The notes beneath the pieces are model-generated. The model was given only the letters and a program-made list of their open reading frames with translations. It ran no database searches and had not been told where the DNA came from. Source: Pyrus communis (Eukaryota > Streptophyta > Magnoliopsida > Rosales > Rosaceae). From it: a stretch of 64,000 nucleotides of DNA. Below are positions 10,871 to 24,139 of the stretch, one piece after another. Location: positions 14,018,121 to 14,082,120 of the forward strand of contig NC_084817.1 in assembly GCF_963583255.1 (NCBI RefSeq). The letters are read 5' to 3'. The position numbers and the translations under genes were made by a program. How positions within the stretch are numbered: position 1 is the stretch's first letter; each line of letters starts with the position of its first letter.

Positions 10871-12683
10871 TTCTCTTTGTTAATTACATTTTGCCATGTT
10901 TAGTATGTTTAAGTGCTTTTTGTGTGTTTACTTATGTTTTGTGTGAATCTATGCTTAAAACATTGAGGACAATGTTTGATTTAAGTGTGGGGGGGTAACT
11001 AAGATTTTAATGCAAATTCGTGGGATTTTATCACTCATAACTTCAAATGTTGTTCCTTGCTGTTTTAAGGTGTTTCTAAATTGTTTTAGAGTGTTTTAGT
11101 GTGTTTTGTTTTATAACTCCGAAAATCACATAAAAATTTGAAAAACTTGTTTTAAAAAGCCTAAAAAGAGTGTTTTGAGTCGTTTTTGTGTGTTTGTGTT
11201 TGTTTGAGGTGTTAGTTTTGGTTAAGAGTGTTTTTGCATGCTAATATGAATGTATATGAGGACTATGTTTGAAAACAAACGATACGATTGGGTTGCTATG
11301 GAAAAGAGTTGCATCTTATTGTCATTTATAAAGTTATAACTCTTGAAATTATGATCATGGAGGTACCATACTCAAATTGTGGAAGAAGAATAGTGGAGAC
11401 TACCCTAGTGAGTTATTTTGAGCCTAATTGCTTCTTTGAGAGGGTTTAAATTGTTTCTACTCCTATCGTTTTCTTTCATTTTCACTTTAAATGATCTCAT
11501 TACTTCTATTTCGTTTGGATGCTAAGAATCATTCTTCTTTGCAGATACCATGTATTTAGTATCATTCATGAATGAACTCAATGAGATGATGTTAGGCTAT
11601 GCATGTTTAACTACTAAAAGGCTTAATTCCTACCCCTTTGTGTGCTCCATTCACCCTTGTTGCAGCCAAACACTTTAGCCCAATTCTTTCAGCACCCACA
11701 CCATACTCTACCCATTCTAGCTCATTACAAGCCATACCTTATAGTTTGGGGAATACCAAGGTGATGAAGACTAAAGGTAAATTGAGCTTAGAACAAGATT
11801 ATGGCATGTACCGAGGTATCCTATGTTGAAGATGCTTCTAAAAAAAAAAAGTTATAAAAAAAAAGAGAAGAGAATCAAAGTGGATACAAGTTCCAAATCT
11901 CCTCATGATAAGACATAGGGCCTGGATGCCAAAAACAAAGAAGAAATAAAACAAATGCAAGTGAAGAGCATGATCCTCAAGGACACTCTGGTATGCCCCA
12001 AACTCTAGCATTTCATATCAAGTCTTTCATAACCTATACCCTAAGCCTTGCATTACAACCTTGAGAAAGACCTTGCTGATCATTGAGGATGTATTCATGG
12101 GTGATGGTAAGTGTGTGTGTTATCTATATTCTTAGTATTTGATTCATTTCATGAGATCTACTCAGAAATTGCGCTTTCATTTCGAAATTCATATGTGAGA
12201 CTTTTGATTCCCTTTACATAATTTCGCTCATATATGCTTGTGGTGAGACTAAAACCTTAGGGTCTGAGTAAGAACTTGAGTGGATTCCGTGAGGAGTAGA
12301 GTTGAGGCGAATTCTATCTTAAGCATTTGGGTATGGTGACTTTGAAGTCGTAAGACATGGAGAAATATCTTTATACGTTACAATTGATACGATTCTTTGA
12401 AGTGGAAAACTTTTGAGTTTGAATATATGACAAAATCTTCATTGGTTCTTATTAGTTTGTTTAAAGCATGTTTTAACCAAGTTGTTTGCAGTTTTTGTAG
12501 ATGTTTGTGGGTTCATCGTTGTAAACCCTCAGGAGACACAACTCCTCCAACTAGGGACACCTAGGGGTTCAAAGGCTTGTTGCACATGCTCAGTGCAATC
12601 GTTTGGCCAGCGAAAGTGGTTTAGTTAGATGTTTGTATTTTGTGTGTTTTAGTTTTAAGTTTGCTCGAGGACTAGCAAAAACC
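10871..12683 (+). other. 3' untranslated region of element Z
   Basis: Holds the conserved block with ATTGAGGACAATGTTTGATT followed by a PPT-like AAGTGTGGGGGGGTAA (10982-10996). From about 11200 it no longer matches the equivalent regions of D, E and F except for short stretches (around 12120-12500). No credible coding frame. Confidence 0.65.
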
Positions 12684-12698
12684 AGGTTTGGGGGTATT
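12684..12698 (+). promoter_or_regulatory. Polypurine tract of element Z
   Basis: AGGTTTGGGGGTATT directly before TGATAAGTCAC, the same layout as the PPTs of E and F but with one extra T in the purine run. Confidence 0.7.
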
Positions 12699-14721
12699 TG
12701 ATAAGTCACATTTTGCATGCATTTATATCTTCCTTATTTGGTGTCTTTGTGATTGTTTTGGATTAAACTAGTTGCGTTTTACATTGTTTTGTGTTAGTGT
12801 GCAGCCAAGGGTGTAATTCGACCACATTGGATGGTTCTAAACAGAAAGTGATGCATTGGAGTCACTTTGGGTGGTTCTAAACAAGGCAAAAACATGCAAT
12901 CACATGCATGTCCACAACCTTGGCCGTGTGTTCCCATATCATCCCATCAGATTATACACTTCTAAACACCAATCATGCAATCACATGCATGATAACATCC
13001 ATTCCGTGCAGATTCCATCTTTTAACACCCAAAACATGCATTCACATGCATGTCCACAATCTGACCCGTGCATTCCATTTCCCTTTTTCCTTGTTGCAGA
13101 CTTTCCACATGCATTTGGATTAAACAAACCACACCTTTGCAGATTATGTCCTGCTCCTTGATGCACTTCCACCACCGAAACACATCACCTTTGCAGCCTT
13201 CATTTCAGAAATCCATTTCATCCCATCATTCCATGTCATTTCCATTTCCTTCATGACCAAACCGTGCACTCCCATACCCAATTCCAGATTATTCTAACCA
13301 ATTTGCAGGTTCCACTCCCTTGCTTGCAGACGTTCCACATGTGTTTGGATTAAATAAACCACACACTTGCAGAGCATGTCCATGCTTTGCAGGTATCATG
13401 CCAGAATTCCACTCATCCAACCATTTCATGCGATTCCATCTCCTTAATGCCTATACCGTGCATGTTCATTCTCTTTTCAGAATTCCTTTCACATGGTCCA
13501 TGTCAGTTTCCCACATGTTTTTCTGATTGTTTTTCCATGAATAGCACATTAAGAAATTAACCAAGGAGACACACGGACATGCTCTCTCTCTCTCGGATCC
13601 ATTCGATTAGACACACTTGATTGGCTCCAATTTCTGATTACCATACTCACTCATTTCTGCCTCTCCATTCCATTGCATGCGACATTATTTTTCCTTACAC
13701 AGAAACTGCCCACATTTCCTTTCCCATCCGCAAGTTTTCTTCTTGAACCATAGCATTACACACGGCTCATTGGGGCTCCAATCTCTGTCCATTGTTACTC
13801 TCACATCCTCCCCAATCCATACCATTCGACATTAGTTTTCTCCACCCTCACTTACAAACACATTTGGGAGCTCCAACACCGAAGGCACTCTTCAAGGAAT
13901 TCAACATCAGTTTTGCTTCAAGGGTTCCTTCTACTTCATTCTATGTTCATTCATGTTGTGTACCTTTATGTTAAACATTTTGTAAACATGAATTGTAACT
14001 AATCCTCCTCTAGGGATTCGATGTAACCTTGCAAAGTTTGCCATGTAATTAAGTTAGAATGCTCATTTTGTCCATCTATTTCTTGTTTCATCTTCTGTTT
14101 TAATGGTGACTTAATGTATTGATTTTAATGTTTGATCATCATTTGAATTAATCACTAAGTTGTGTAGCCAAGATTAAAGCACACATAATGCATAATCTTG
14201 GTAGATATGTGAATGAATGAAGGGAGTGTTTAGCACACATCCTGCCGAATTACTCCCTTTGGTTTTATGAAAGTTTCTTGTACATTGCATAATCTTGATT
14301 ATGAACCAAAGTTGCACATCACAATTAGGCTCATGATTAGAGACATTTGATCAAATCCACACATCATATGGTTGATCATATCCAAGTGAAACAAACTCAA
14401 GAAATAGGTAGATGAATGAGTATAAACTAACTTGACAAACATGGATTTAATTGAGCAATGGTGAAATCGAATCCCTAGTTTCATTTCCATTGATACTATC
14501 TCGTTATATTGGTTGTTGATTCATTTAGTTGTGTTTACTTCTTTTATTTATGCTTTTAAGTAACAACAACAAATCTGCTCAATTTGATTAGTTTGATTCA
14601 TTTCTTAGATTTCTTGCAAACAAGTAGTTACATAGGTCCAATTAGTCCCTGTGGATTCGACACCCTTGCTTATGCCATTATACTAAATATATTCTGCCAT
14701 TAAGAAAGGAATTATACATCA
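12699..14721 (+). repeat. 3' LTR of element Z (2023 bp, separate LTR family)
   Basis: Starts TGATAAGTCACATTTTGCAT and ends ATTATACATCA. It contains many CACATGCA-type motifs in its first kilobase (about 12895-13500), like the U3 of A, C and G, but the rest is different. After the end the sequence becomes element B interior, matching the complement of 54560-54625. Confidence 0.75.
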
Positions 14722-16298
14722 ACAGTTATAACAAGGAAAGCACTTTCTAGAATTATTAACAATGACATGTATATGATCTCATGAATGGAACGCTACTACT
14801 TAGACGCGAGAACCAGGGATACCATATGCTCAAACCAATTTTAAACTCCACATATTGAAACACATAACAATCAAGATAGAAGTCAAAAGGTTGTAACGAG
14901 GCTAGGGTATTGGCTAACAACGAAAGGTGAAGGATAAACAAACATTCTTAAAGCAATAGTGAGCAAAATATTGAATTAGGCACTTAGAATTCCTTTTAGA
15001 ACGCAGAAGTCAACTTTGAACACCCAAGGGGAAGTCACACAAAACTTAGGGCCATATTCAAACTTTTTGGACCCTTTCTTCAACAATCAACACTTGTGAG
15101 TTCTTTCTCACTTCTTTTCTTTATTTTCTTCTTTTTCACGATTTTTTTTTTCTTTCTTTTTTTTTTTTTTTTTTTCTTTCTTTTTGCCGTGCCCCTTTTA
15201 AGACTTTGGCACACACACACTCACAAAATCCTTTCCCCCACACTTGTTTTCTGCACAAATGTCACTCAATAGGAATTCCTTCTAAGTTATGCTCCACTAT
15301 ACTTTAAGAACAAAGGTATGGAAAGTCCTATTCTAGGCTAGGTAAGGATGATGTGGTTAACAAGAAAATAGGCTAAATAAGGCTCAAAGGGGTTTAATCC
15401 TACAATACAAATGACAATGGTGGATTCGGCTGTTTGGCTATGGTGGTGACTACTACACAACTTCATCTTGTTATTTGTTATGCTAATCAATTTCATGCTT
15501 TGAATGAAACGGGTATGAGTTCTAGTATTTGGAACTATAGTGATGAAACGCATTCTAAGTAGCAACCAAGCAAAGAATAATGAGATCATGCAACGACTTT
15601 AGAAAACAAGAATGCACAGATTAATAACTCTCCAAATAAACGTTTAGGCTCAAGTCTCTCAGGGATGTAGCGTTAGTTTGAGTTCATTCCTTCAAGCATG
15701 TTACAAAAACTGATTTTATCCTTTATGATTACATGTGAATTCGTAAACTATAACTACAACCAAGCATAAACCAAAGAGCAATTCACACGTCCATCATTGT
15801 TTGTAACTTTCTTTAACAGTCATGCATTAAAAACCAAATCCTCATCATTGTGTTGGAAGGTACCCTAAGACACCAACAAACACACAAAAACAACTCTTTT
15901 TGGCTTTTTCAAAACACTTTTCTCAATTTTTTTCAAATTTTCGGATTTTTACTTCAACACACACCAAAACAGCTCAAAATGCATTAAAAACACCTAAAAA
16001 CAGTGAAAAACAACATTAGAAGTGATAGGTGATAGAATCCCACGAATTTTGCATAAAAACACTTGTTTACCCCCCCACACTTAAATCAAACATTGTCCTC
16101 AATGTTTCACACAAAGACTCACATAAAAACAAACAAATAATAAGCAACTAAGCATGAGAAAATAAACAGCAAGGAGAAGGGTTTAGAAACGCAAATCTGG
16201 GTTTGGAATGGAAGTTCCATCTTCTCCTTGTCGAATACATGGGTTGCCTCCCACGAAGCGCTTGCTTTAACGTCTTCCAGCCAGACGAATACGCCATG
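14722..16298 (-). other. 3' untranslated region of element B
   Basis: Non-coding, no env-like frame. Contains PPT-like complements at 15234-15246 and 16069-16083, a T-rich stretch (15140-15185) and conserved short blocks shared with A, D, E and F. The outermost part and the true PPT lie on the far side of Z. Confidence 0.75.
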
Positions 16299-19200
16299 CT
16301 AAGCTTCACTAGTAGTACCCACGGCATGGAGGGTTACATCATCCACCACATGCTCCTCGAAGTTCTCGTAGTAGGGCTTTAATCGATGGCCATTCACCGT
16401 GAACTCTTGTCCTGTTTTCAAGCTTTGAACTTGGACTGCACCATAAGGAAAAACATTAGTAATAACAAACGGGCCAACCCACTTAGAACGCAACTTACCA
16501 GGAAACAAGCGAAGGCGGGAATTAAAGAGTAGCACTTTCTGCCCAATGGAGAATGATTTGCCTCGAATCATCTTATCATGAAAAGCCTTTGTCTTTTCCT
16601 TGTAAATTCGAGCGTTGTCATACGCCTCGTTCCTAATCTCTTCTAATTCATTCAATTGGAGCTTCCTGTGAAGTCCAGCCGCATCAATGTCCATGTTGAA
16701 TGTCTTGATGGCCCAATGCGCCTTGTGCTCCAATTCCACGGGAAGATGGCATGGTTTGCCATAAATGAGCCGAAATGGGGACATGCCCAGGGGGGTCTTG
16801 TAAGCCGTGCGATATGCCCACAACGCATCCTCCAATCGTACACTCCAATCCTTCCTTGTAGGGCCCACGGTTTTTTCTAGAATCTGCTTAATCTCCCTAT
16901 TTGAAACCTCAGCTTGCCCATTGGTCTGAGGATGATAAGGTGTTGAAACCTTATGCGTGACGTTGTACTTCTTGAGCAAAGCCTCAATGGTTCGATTGCA
17001 AAAGTGAGATCCTCCATCACTTATGATCACTCGTGGCATTCCAAACCTTGCAAATAGGTTAGTTCTAATGAAATCTGCAACCACTCGAGAATCATTAGTT
17101 CGGGTGGCTTTTGCTTCCACCCATTTCGATACATAATCCACAGCAAGTAAGATATACAAGAAACCATGTGAGGAAGGAAAAGGACCCATAAAATCAATAC
17201 CCCAAACATCAAAAATTTCAACCGGGAGAATAACATTTTGCGGCATTTGATCCTTTGCACTAATGTTGCCCATTCTTTGGCAACGATCACAAGACATACA
17301 AAAGTTTCTAGCATCCTTAAATAAAGTTGGCCAATAGAATCCACATTCTAAAACCTTAAGGGCTGTGCGTTGTGTCCCAAAGTGTCCCCCACATGCATAA
17401 GTGTGACAAAATGTTAAAATAGAAGTGAATTCCATGTCATGCACACACTTACGTATAATCTGATCCGAGCAATATTTCCATAAGTATGGATCATCCCAAA
17501 CATAAAACCTAGCGTCTTTTTTCAATTTATCACGTTGGTTTCTATTTAAAGTGTTAGGAACTTGTTTAGTCACCAAATAATTTACCAAATCCGCATACCA
17601 AGGCTCACTTACCTTAATGGATAACAATTGCTCGTCGGGGAATGTTTCTACAATAGGGTACGGCTCCTCCTCATGTATCATGCGGCTTAGGTGGTCAGCC
17701 ACCACATTTTCACTTCCTTTTTTGTCCTTGATTTCGATGTCAAACTCTTGAAGAAGTAGCATCCATCGAATTAGCCGTGGTTTGGCTTCCTTCTTCGTGA
17801 ACAAGTACTTTAAAGCTGCATGATCAGTGAAAATAATAACCTTAGTACCAAGTAAATATGATCGAAATTTATCTAAAGCAAAGACAATGGCAAGAAGTTC
17901 TTTTTCAGTAGTTGAATAGTTCAATTGAGCGTCATTCAACGTCCGAGATGCGTAGTAGATGACATGCGGCTTCTTGTCCTTCCTTTGGCCTAAAACAGCC
18001 CCTAACGCATAGTCGGATGCATCACACATTAGCTCGAACGGAAGACTCCAATCTGGTGGCACAATGATGGGTGCCGTGGTTAGCATGTCCTTGAGGAGTT
18101 GGAAAGCTGCCGTGCATTCCTTGGTGAAGTCGAAAGGTGCATCTTTTTGTAGGAGGCGGCATAAAGGTTGGGAGATCTTCGAGAAATCCTTGATGAACCT
18201 CCTATAAAAACCTGCATGTCCAAGGAACGAACGAACCTCTCTAACCGAAGTAGGAGAGGGTAAGTGACGCACAAGATCTATTTTTGACTTATCTACCTCA
18301 ATACCTTTTTCAGAAATAATATGACCTAAAACTATGCCTTGTTTAACCATGAAATGACATTTCTCCCAATTTAACACAAGGTTAGTTTCAATGCATCGTT
18401 TTAAAATCAAACTAAGATTATTCAAACAACCATCAAATGAATCACCAAAAACGCTGAAATCATCCATAAAAACTTCAATAATTTTCTTAACGTAATCTGA
18501 AAATATGCTCATCATGCATCTTTGAAATGTGGCAGGTGCATTACATAAACCAAATGGCATACGACGATAAGCAAATGTACCAAAAGGGCATGTGAAAGTG
18601 GTTTTTTCTTGATCTTCTGGAGCTATCACAATTTGATTATAACCTGAATACCCATCAAGAAAACAATAAAACGCATAACCCACTAACCTTTCAAGCATTT
18701 GATCAATGAATGGCAAGGGAAAATGATCTTTCCTTGTCGTGGCATTGAGCTTCCTATAGTCAATACAAACCCTCCAACCTGTTTGGATTCGCGTAGGAAC
18801 AAGCTCATTTTCGGCATTTGTCACCACAGTTACTCCGGATTTCTTTGGAACACATTGCACCGGAGACACCCACCGACTGTCTGAAATTGGATAGATCACT
18901 CCACAATCCAAGAGCTTGATTATCTCCTTCTTCACAACTTCCATCATTGGAGGGTTTAGTCGGCGTTGAGCCTCTCGAGATGCTTTGGTCCCCTCCTCCA
19001 AAAGTATACGATGCATGCACGTGGTTGGGCTTATTCCCTTGATGTCGGCCAACGTCCAACCAATCGCAGTTTTGTACTCCTTTAACACCCTTACTAACTT
19101 ACCTTCTTCTTGTGCCGTGAGTGAGGAGGATATGATGACGGGCAAGGTCTCTTGGTCTCCCAAGAAAACATACTTCAAATGGCTTGGCAATGGTTTAAGT

Positions 19201-21842
19201 TCAAGGGAAGGTGGCTGCACAACTGAAGGAATGGGCTTATTAGTCGAAATTGGAATTGAAATTAGGTCCGAAGACTTACCAGATTGTAGTGGCAATGACT
19301 CAAGGGCAGCCACTATCTCAACCATGTCAACACTAGGGGGCACGGCATGGTGCTCACCATGCATGCCGTGGGTATGCAATTGCCCTACTTCCTTGTCTTT
19401 AAGTTCCATTCCTCTTGTAATGACCAATTCAAGTGCATCTTCGTTCAATTGTTCAAAATGGTCCTGCGCCAACGAATCAATTACATCAATAGCAAAACAT
19501 GAATGATCATCAAGAGGGTACTTAATAGATTCAGAAAGATTGAAATTAATAACTTCCCCATCAAATTCCATTGTCAAAGTCCCATTAAACACATCAATCT
19601 TCGTGCGGGCTGTTTTCATAAATGGGCGGCCAAGAAGAATTGGCAATGACGGGGCATGGTTTGATTCTTCCATTTCCAACACGTAGAAATCCGCCGGAAA
19701 GATTAGATGATTAACCTGCACTAAAACATCTTCCAAAACACCCTTTGGATAGGCATTAGATCTATCGGCCAATTGAATAATCACACCATCATTTTTTAAC
19801 TCACCTAGGTTCATAGATGCATAAATGGAGTAAGGCATAACATTAATAGATGCACCTAAGTCTAGCATAGCATGTTCAAACCGATTATTGCCAATAACAC
19901 AAGGAATCGTAAAACTACCCGGATCTTTGCATTTAGGGGGCAATTTACGTTGCAAGATGGCTGAGACATTCTCACTTACCTTTACAACCTCTTTGTTTGA
20001 AATTCTCTTCCTAGTAGTACAAAGTTCTTTTAAAAACTTAGCATACCTCGGAACTTGTTTAATTGCATCCAAAAGTGGTATATTGACTTGTACTTTCCTA
20101 AATGTCTCCAAGATGTCCTTTTCAGCTTCCTCCTTCTTTGTTTGCATGAATCTACGAGGAAAAGGTACATTTGGAGGAATAACATTAGAAATAACTGAAT
20201 TTGGAACATCCTTACCCTTAGAAGCCGAGTGGTGTACTTTGGGTGGCTGCGGCATGGTGTCTCCCACCGTTGCCGTGGCTTGCTCATGCTCCCCCTCTTC
20301 AAATTGCAACTTTTCGTCCTCCATTGGGGCTGAATTAGAGGGTTGTGAAGCCGTTCCAACTTGTTTTCCACTTCGCAACATGATTGCTTTCGCAGATTCG
20401 AATCCTCCTTTCGGGTTGACCACTGTTGAGCTAGGCAACCTTCCTTGCTCACGAAATTGCCCCATGAATTCGGCAATCTGTCCCACTTGCTTCTCCAAGT
20501 TGTCCACCCTCTTGTCTTGGATTTGCCTCTCTTTGTTTTGAGTTTGGACTTCCTGCGTCAAAGTAGTAAGTAATTGAAAAATCTTATCATTTTCACTTGA
20601 ATTACCTACATTGCTTTGGGCAGGTTGTGCTTGGGCTTGTGGTGGTGCCAACGGCTTTTGATAGAAACCCGGGGGTTGTTGCCTAAATCCGCTTTGTTGT
20701 TGACCTTGTTGGGGGTCTCGCCATTTGAAATTCGGATGATCACGCCAACCGGGATTGTAAGTATTAGAGAACGGATCACCACGTGATTGGTATTGGTTGC
20801 CATATCCCACGGCATTGAGTGTCTCCCACCCTCCATTCTCGATTAATTGTGGGCACTTGTCTGTAGGGTGTTCTTGCATGGAGCATACGCCACAAGAAGC
20901 TACGGTTTTGACTTTTGGACCTTCCACCACCTGAGAAAGCAACGTAGTAAGGTTAGCCATTTGATTTTGAAGTTCGTTTATGGCACTTACCTCATTGACT
21001 TGGTGTTGCCGTGGGGTACTCCTCTGTCCAACGCCTTCGTATTGTTGAGCGTTCAATGCTCGATTAGCAATCAAGGACTTTGCAGCCGTGGGGGTCTTGT
21101 CCACCAATGCTCCTCCCGCTGAGGCATCTAGCATTTGACGTTCAATAGGTAGAAGTCCCTCGTAAAAGTATTGTAGAAGTAGTTCCTCCTTCATTTGATG
21201 CTGTGGACATGAAGCAACAAGAGATTTAAAACGTTCATAATAAGTAGGAAAGGATTCACCTTCATCTTGTTGGATTCCACTTATCCTTTTTCGTAGGAGG
21301 ATGACTCGAGAAGTTGGGAAAAACTTCTCCAAGTAAGCTCGTTTCATGCTCTCCCATGATGTGACCGTTCCGGGAGCCAACTCGTACAACCAATCTTTCG
21401 CTTTCTCTTGGAGAGAAAAGGGAAAGGCCTTCATCTTCAAGATGCTCTCATCCACGTTCACCGGAGTCATGCTTGAGCAAACGACTTCAAACTCCTTCAA
21501 GTGCTTGTTCGGATCTTCCATGGACAGCCCATGGTACTTCGGAATGTGATGTAACAGGCTTGACTTCAATTCGAACTCAGCAGTCTTGTCTTGAGCCGCC
21601 CTTGGGTATTGGATGCACAAGGGTGCGGCATTGGCCAATCCCGAAGCGGAAAGCTCCTTGATTGTTCGGTTGTCCGCTGCCATGTCTTCCACTTCCTCTT
21701 CAAATTCAGAAACGGACTCGGAACTTGCACTTGATTCACTAGGTTCCGGGTTCTTCCTCTTACGTCTCAACTCACGCTCAAAATCGTCGTCAAAGTCTAA
21801 AATATGTTCGTGAACCGGATTAGAACTCCGAGTCATAAACAA
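16299..21842 (-). CDS. gag-pol: Gag-pol polyprotein of element B (Gag, protease, RT, RNase H, integrase)
   Basis: 1847 codons, open throughout. The Gag domain lies at about 110-265 ([16 protein letters not shown]) and a CCHC zinc knuckle at C317, C320, H325 and C330. An aspartic protease has [11 protein letters not shown] near 660-670 and ILLGRPF near 737. RT has [13 protein letters not shown] and the FMDD active site near 1127. RNase H has [11 protein letters not shown] and [10 protein letters not shown]. Integrase has an HHCC region (GGHFGTQ to SCDRCQR), a DD35E core ([21 protein letters not shown]) and a C-terminal KWVGPF motif, with no chromodomain. This set and PBS fit the Athila lineage. 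The product would form particles, process itself, copy RNA to DNA and integrate it. The frame starts at 21842; a second Met at 21836 matches the start used by D and E and may be the real one. No env follows. Confidence 0.95.
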   Translation of the reverse strand: MFMTRSSNPVHEHILDFDDDFERELRRKRKNPEPSESSASSESVSEFEEEVEDMAADNRTIKELSASGLANAAPLCIQYPRAAQDKTAEFELKSSLLHHIPKYHGLSMEDPNKHLKEFEVVCSSMTPVNVDESILKMKAFPFSLQEKAKDWLYELAPGTVTSWESMKRAYLEKFFPTSRVILLRKRISGIQQDEGESFPTYYERFKSLVASCPQHQMKEELLLQYFYEGLLPIERQMLDASAGGALVDKTPTAAKSLIANRALNAQQYEGVGQRSTPRQHQVNEVSAINELQNQMANLTTLLSQVVEGPKVKTVASCGVCSMQEHPTDKCPQLIENGGWETLNAVGYGNQYQSRGDPFSNTYNPGWRDHPNFKWRDPQQGQQQSGFRQQPPGFYQKPLAPPQAQAQPAQSNVGNSSENDKIFQLLTTLTQEVQTQNKERQIQDKRVDNLEKQVGQIAEFMGQFREQGRLPSSTVVNPKGGFESAKAIMLRSGKQVGTASQPSNSAPMEDEKLQFEEGEHEQATATVGDTMPQPPKVHHSASKGKDVPNSVISNVIPPNVPFPRRFMQTKKEEAEKDILETFRKVQVNIPLLDAIKQVPRYAKFLKELCTTRKRISNKEVVKVSENVSAILQRKLPPKCKDPGSFTIPCVIGNNRFEHAMLDLGASINVMPYSIYASMNLGELKNDGVIIQLADRSNAYPKGVLEDVLVQVNHLIFPADFYVLEMEESNHAPSLPILLGRPFMKTARTKIDVFNGTLTMEFDGEVINFNLSESIKYPLDDHSCFAIDVIDSLAQDHFEQLNEDALELVITRGMELKDKEVGQLHTHGMHGEHHAVPPSVDMVEIVAALESLPLQSGKSSDLISIPISTNKPIPSVVQPPSLELKPLPSHLKYVFLGDQETLPVIISSSLTAQEEGKLVRVLKEYKTAIGWTLADIKGISPTTCMHRILLEEGTKASREAQRRLNPPMMEVVKKEIIKLLDCGVIYPISDSRWVSPVQCVPKKSGVTVVTNAENELVPTRIQTGWRVCIDYRKLNATTRKDHFPLPFIDQMLERLVGYAFYCFLDGYSGYNQIVIAPEDQEKTTFTCPFGTFAYRRMPFGLCNAPATFQRCMMSIFSDYVKKIIEVFMDDFSVFGDSFDGCLNNLSLILKRCIETNLVLNWEKCHFMVKQGIVLGHIISEKGIEVDKSKIDLVRHLPSPTSVREVRSFLGHAGFYRRFIKDFSKISQPLCRLLQKDAPFDFTKECTAAFQLLKDMLTTAPIIVPPDWSLPFELMCDASDYALGAVLGQRKDKKPHVIYYASRTLNDAQLNYSTTEKELLAIVFALDKFRSYLLGTKVIIFTDHAALKYLFTKKEAKPRLIRWMLLLQEFDIEIKDKKGSENVVADHLSRMIHEEEPYPIVETFPDEQLLSIKVSEPWYADLVNYLVTKQVPNTLNRNQRDKLKKDARFYVWDDPYLWKYCSDQIIRKCVHDMEFTSILTFCHTYACGGHFGTQRTALKVLECGFYWPTLFKDARNFCMSCDRCQRMGNISAKDQMPQNVILPVEIFDVWGIDFMGPFPSSHGFLYILLAVDYVSKWVEAKATRTNDSRVVADFIRTNLFARFGMPRVIISDGGSHFCNRTIEALLKKYNVTHKVSTPYHPQTNGQAEVSNREIKQILEKTVGPTRKDWSVRLEDALWAYRTAYKTPLGMSPFRLIYGKPCHLPVELEHKAHWAIKTFNMDIDAAGLHRKLQLNELEEIRNEAYDNARIYKEKTKAFHDKMIRGKSFSIGQKVLLFNSRLRLFPGKLRSKWVGPFVITNVFPYGAVQVQSLKTGQEFTVNGHRLKPYYENFEEHVVDDVTLHAVGTTSEA

Positions 21843-21932
21843 GTACCTAAAACAAGAAACAAAATAACATAAGAATCTGATCTAATAAGAAAAACGAAAA
21901 TAACAATCCAAGGGATTAGCAAAGTTTGCTAA

Positions 21933-21950
21933 TCCCCGGCAACGGCGCCA
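21933..21950 (-). promoter_or_regulatory. Primer binding site of element B (tRNA-Asp type)
   Basis: The complement reads TGGCGCCGTTGCCGGGGA, 5 bp inside the 5' LTR. Confidence 0.9.
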
Positions 21951-21955
21951 AAATT

Positions 21956-24139
21956 TGATGCGAAAATTAACTTAACACACAAATTAACCCTCTTTTGACA
22001 ATTGTAGCATATAACTAAGTAGGGATCGTTCTAAACCGGGGATTAGGAGGGATTGCTAAATCACTTGGAAACTGACTCAAAAACGTAAAACAAAGGTTAA
22101 AACACTAAACTAGACTCAAAGAATGCAAAGCTAAACAATAAAAACACTAAAACAAACCCAAAGACTCAAAACAGCCCCAAAACACTCAAAACTGCCTTAA
22201 AAACACTTTCTGGGCAGTTTTGAGCACTTTCACTAATTTGGACGAATTTGGGTAACAACTTGAATCAAAACACTCAAAAACACAATCTAAAACATATTCT
22301 AACTAATTAGACACTCTAAGACACTTGGGGATTTGGTTTTTTGACGAAAATCAAACAAACAAAACAAATATGTAAAATAGGCAGATTCTGACGAAATTGG
22401 TGAAATTAAGTGGATGGTGAGATGGCTAGGAGGTTTTTCTCCACACATGGCATACTTGCATACAAAATAATCTCCAGTTGCTTATTCGATGAATTTATGA
22501 ACCTCAACACCCCAAGTTAATTAGGTACGCTTAAATTAACTCTCAGATTTCCCTTAGGTCATTGAATTGAATGGAATTAGCGCATTGCAATCAAATTATT
22601 CCTTAAAAGTTTTCTATATGAAAGCGCATGATAGAAAGACAATCAAAGATCATTAGGTTCTATGGAAATCATAGGTGTTGACGAGGCATTCGTAACTATG
22701 AAAGCGCATGATACTTATGCCAAGAATTTACTTAACATAATTGCGACCAACAATCTTAACTACTCATGGATGTGAGTTCCCAACGATTAGGTGAAGTTCC
22801 CTCATATCCTAGCATCATGTTTATGCATGCAAATCAAGCGTGCACTCTCAATTCATATACATAATCAAGTTTTAATTAAAATAGATAAGTAAATTGAATT
22901 CATCATTCATGAAATCACAACTGAAAGTAATCAAATCATCATGCAAATATAACCATGGTTTCGAAATTCCCCCCTAGCCAAAGGGGGGATTAGTTCCTCA
23001 TGCTTGCACAACAAAAAGTATTGAATTTAAACATGGAAATCATAAGAAAGAATACACCTAAATGCTCAGCAATTCCAAGATGGATTCGATGCACAGATTG
23101 GCTCCTCTTCCTCCTCCTTGCTGCGGCACAAAGTTAGGGTGATGGAATTGGTGGTTTTGGATGGTGTTTTCTAGTTTGGAGGGATGGAGGATGGTTGATT
23201 ATGGTGGGAAGGGTGCGGCAGAGATGTATGGATGTGTAGGGAGGTCTATGGAGGCTTAGAATGGAGGATGGAGGTGCGGCACAAGGGTTTCTGAATAGCA
23301 TAAGGGGGTGGTACGAATTTGTGGCTGAAAATATGTTTATACAGTCCTAGGGTTTATTAGATTAGGGTTAACTTAGCAGATTTATTGGATTAGGGCCCTA
23401 GAATTCGGCCATGGTGATTCAAATCCACTTAGGAGAAGGTTTTGGCCCACATAGTTCTATAAACTGATTTGTATACCCAAATCCACAAGGATTAGGCCTT
23501 GGAATTCAGAATCCCAAAGGGATTGGGCCTAGGAAGGTGCGGCTGATTTAGGGGAGAGGGTAGCTTGCCTTGCAAGGCAAGGTAAAGCCTTCTAGAAAGG
23601 TTTGGGCGCCACTTTTCTAGGGTTTCTAGAAAGAATAGGTTTTGTGGCAGATTTGGCCCTTCTAGACTAGGATGCTTCTAGAAATAGGTTCTAGAATGAT
23701 CCATTTAGGTCCCCATGTAATTAGGAGTAAGACATGATAAGGTTTGGATAAGATAAGATGAGATAAGGTTTGGATAATGTTTTGGATAATTGGATAATGT
23801 TGGATAAGGTTGGATAATGTTTAGATAATGTTTTGGATAAGGTTTCCTCTTTTCTTGCACTTTCCTTATCCACTTTGTCCAAAGCTTAGTTCCTTCCTCT
23901 TCTTATCACATTTCCACCTTCTTGAAGTCCAAATTCGTCCATCCATGTTAGCCCACATGCAAGCTCACCACCTAGTGTCCAAAATAGCTCCAAAATGCAC
24001 CAAAATGCACTTTCTTGATACTTTAACCCATAGGACCTACAAACACACGAAATTGAGTTGTAATACGACATTAACTAGGAAATAATAGCACAAATGCACA
24101 AGAATAAGCTAGTTAAGTCGCCTAAATATGCTCCTATCA
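21956..24139 (-). repeat. 5' LTR of element B (2184 bp)
   Basis: TGATGCG at the left and CTCCTATCA at the right. A TATA-like complement (TATAAACAT) lies at 23333-23341. A short imperfect GATAAGGTTTGGATAATGTT repeat array is at about 23735-23845. The partner LTR is outside the window, so age cannot be judged. Confidence 0.85.

Larger units (their letters stand above)
9793..14721 (+). mobile_element. Element Z (right part): element with the cargo module and an unrelated LTR
   Basis: Plus-strand element interrupted by A; its left half is outside the window. 9793-10870 is the cargo module seen in A, F and G (G-box at 9909-9914, TATA-like box at 10088-10094). 10871-12698 is a 3' untranslated region that is similar to its relatives at first and then diverges. 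A PPT-like AGGTTTGGGGGTATT precedes a 3' LTR whose sequence differs from the other families. The right end joins the interior of element B at ACAGT, so Z is inserted in B. Confidence 0.75.
14722..24139 (-). mobile_element. Element B: autonomous-type Athila-lineage Ty3/gypsy element
   Basis: Minus-strand element with 5' LTR 21956-24139, PBS 21933-21950, one uninterrupted gag-pol (16299-21842) and a 3' untranslated region broken at 14721 by element Z. Its 3' LTR is left of the window. The right flank starts GTGGT. It is a different subfamily from D and E: the proteins align end to end but differ at many positions, and the LTR is different. Confidence 0.9.

Noticed and set aside
16652..21813. 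Many plus-strand frames inside gag-pol of B (and the matching ones in D and E)
   Set aside because: Antisense shadows of the polyprotein; no independent conservation or promoter features.
23735..23845. Minisatellite or origin-like array in the LTR of B (GGATAAGGTTTGGATAATG)
   Set aside because: Short, imperfect and local to this LTR; reported only as part of the LTR description.
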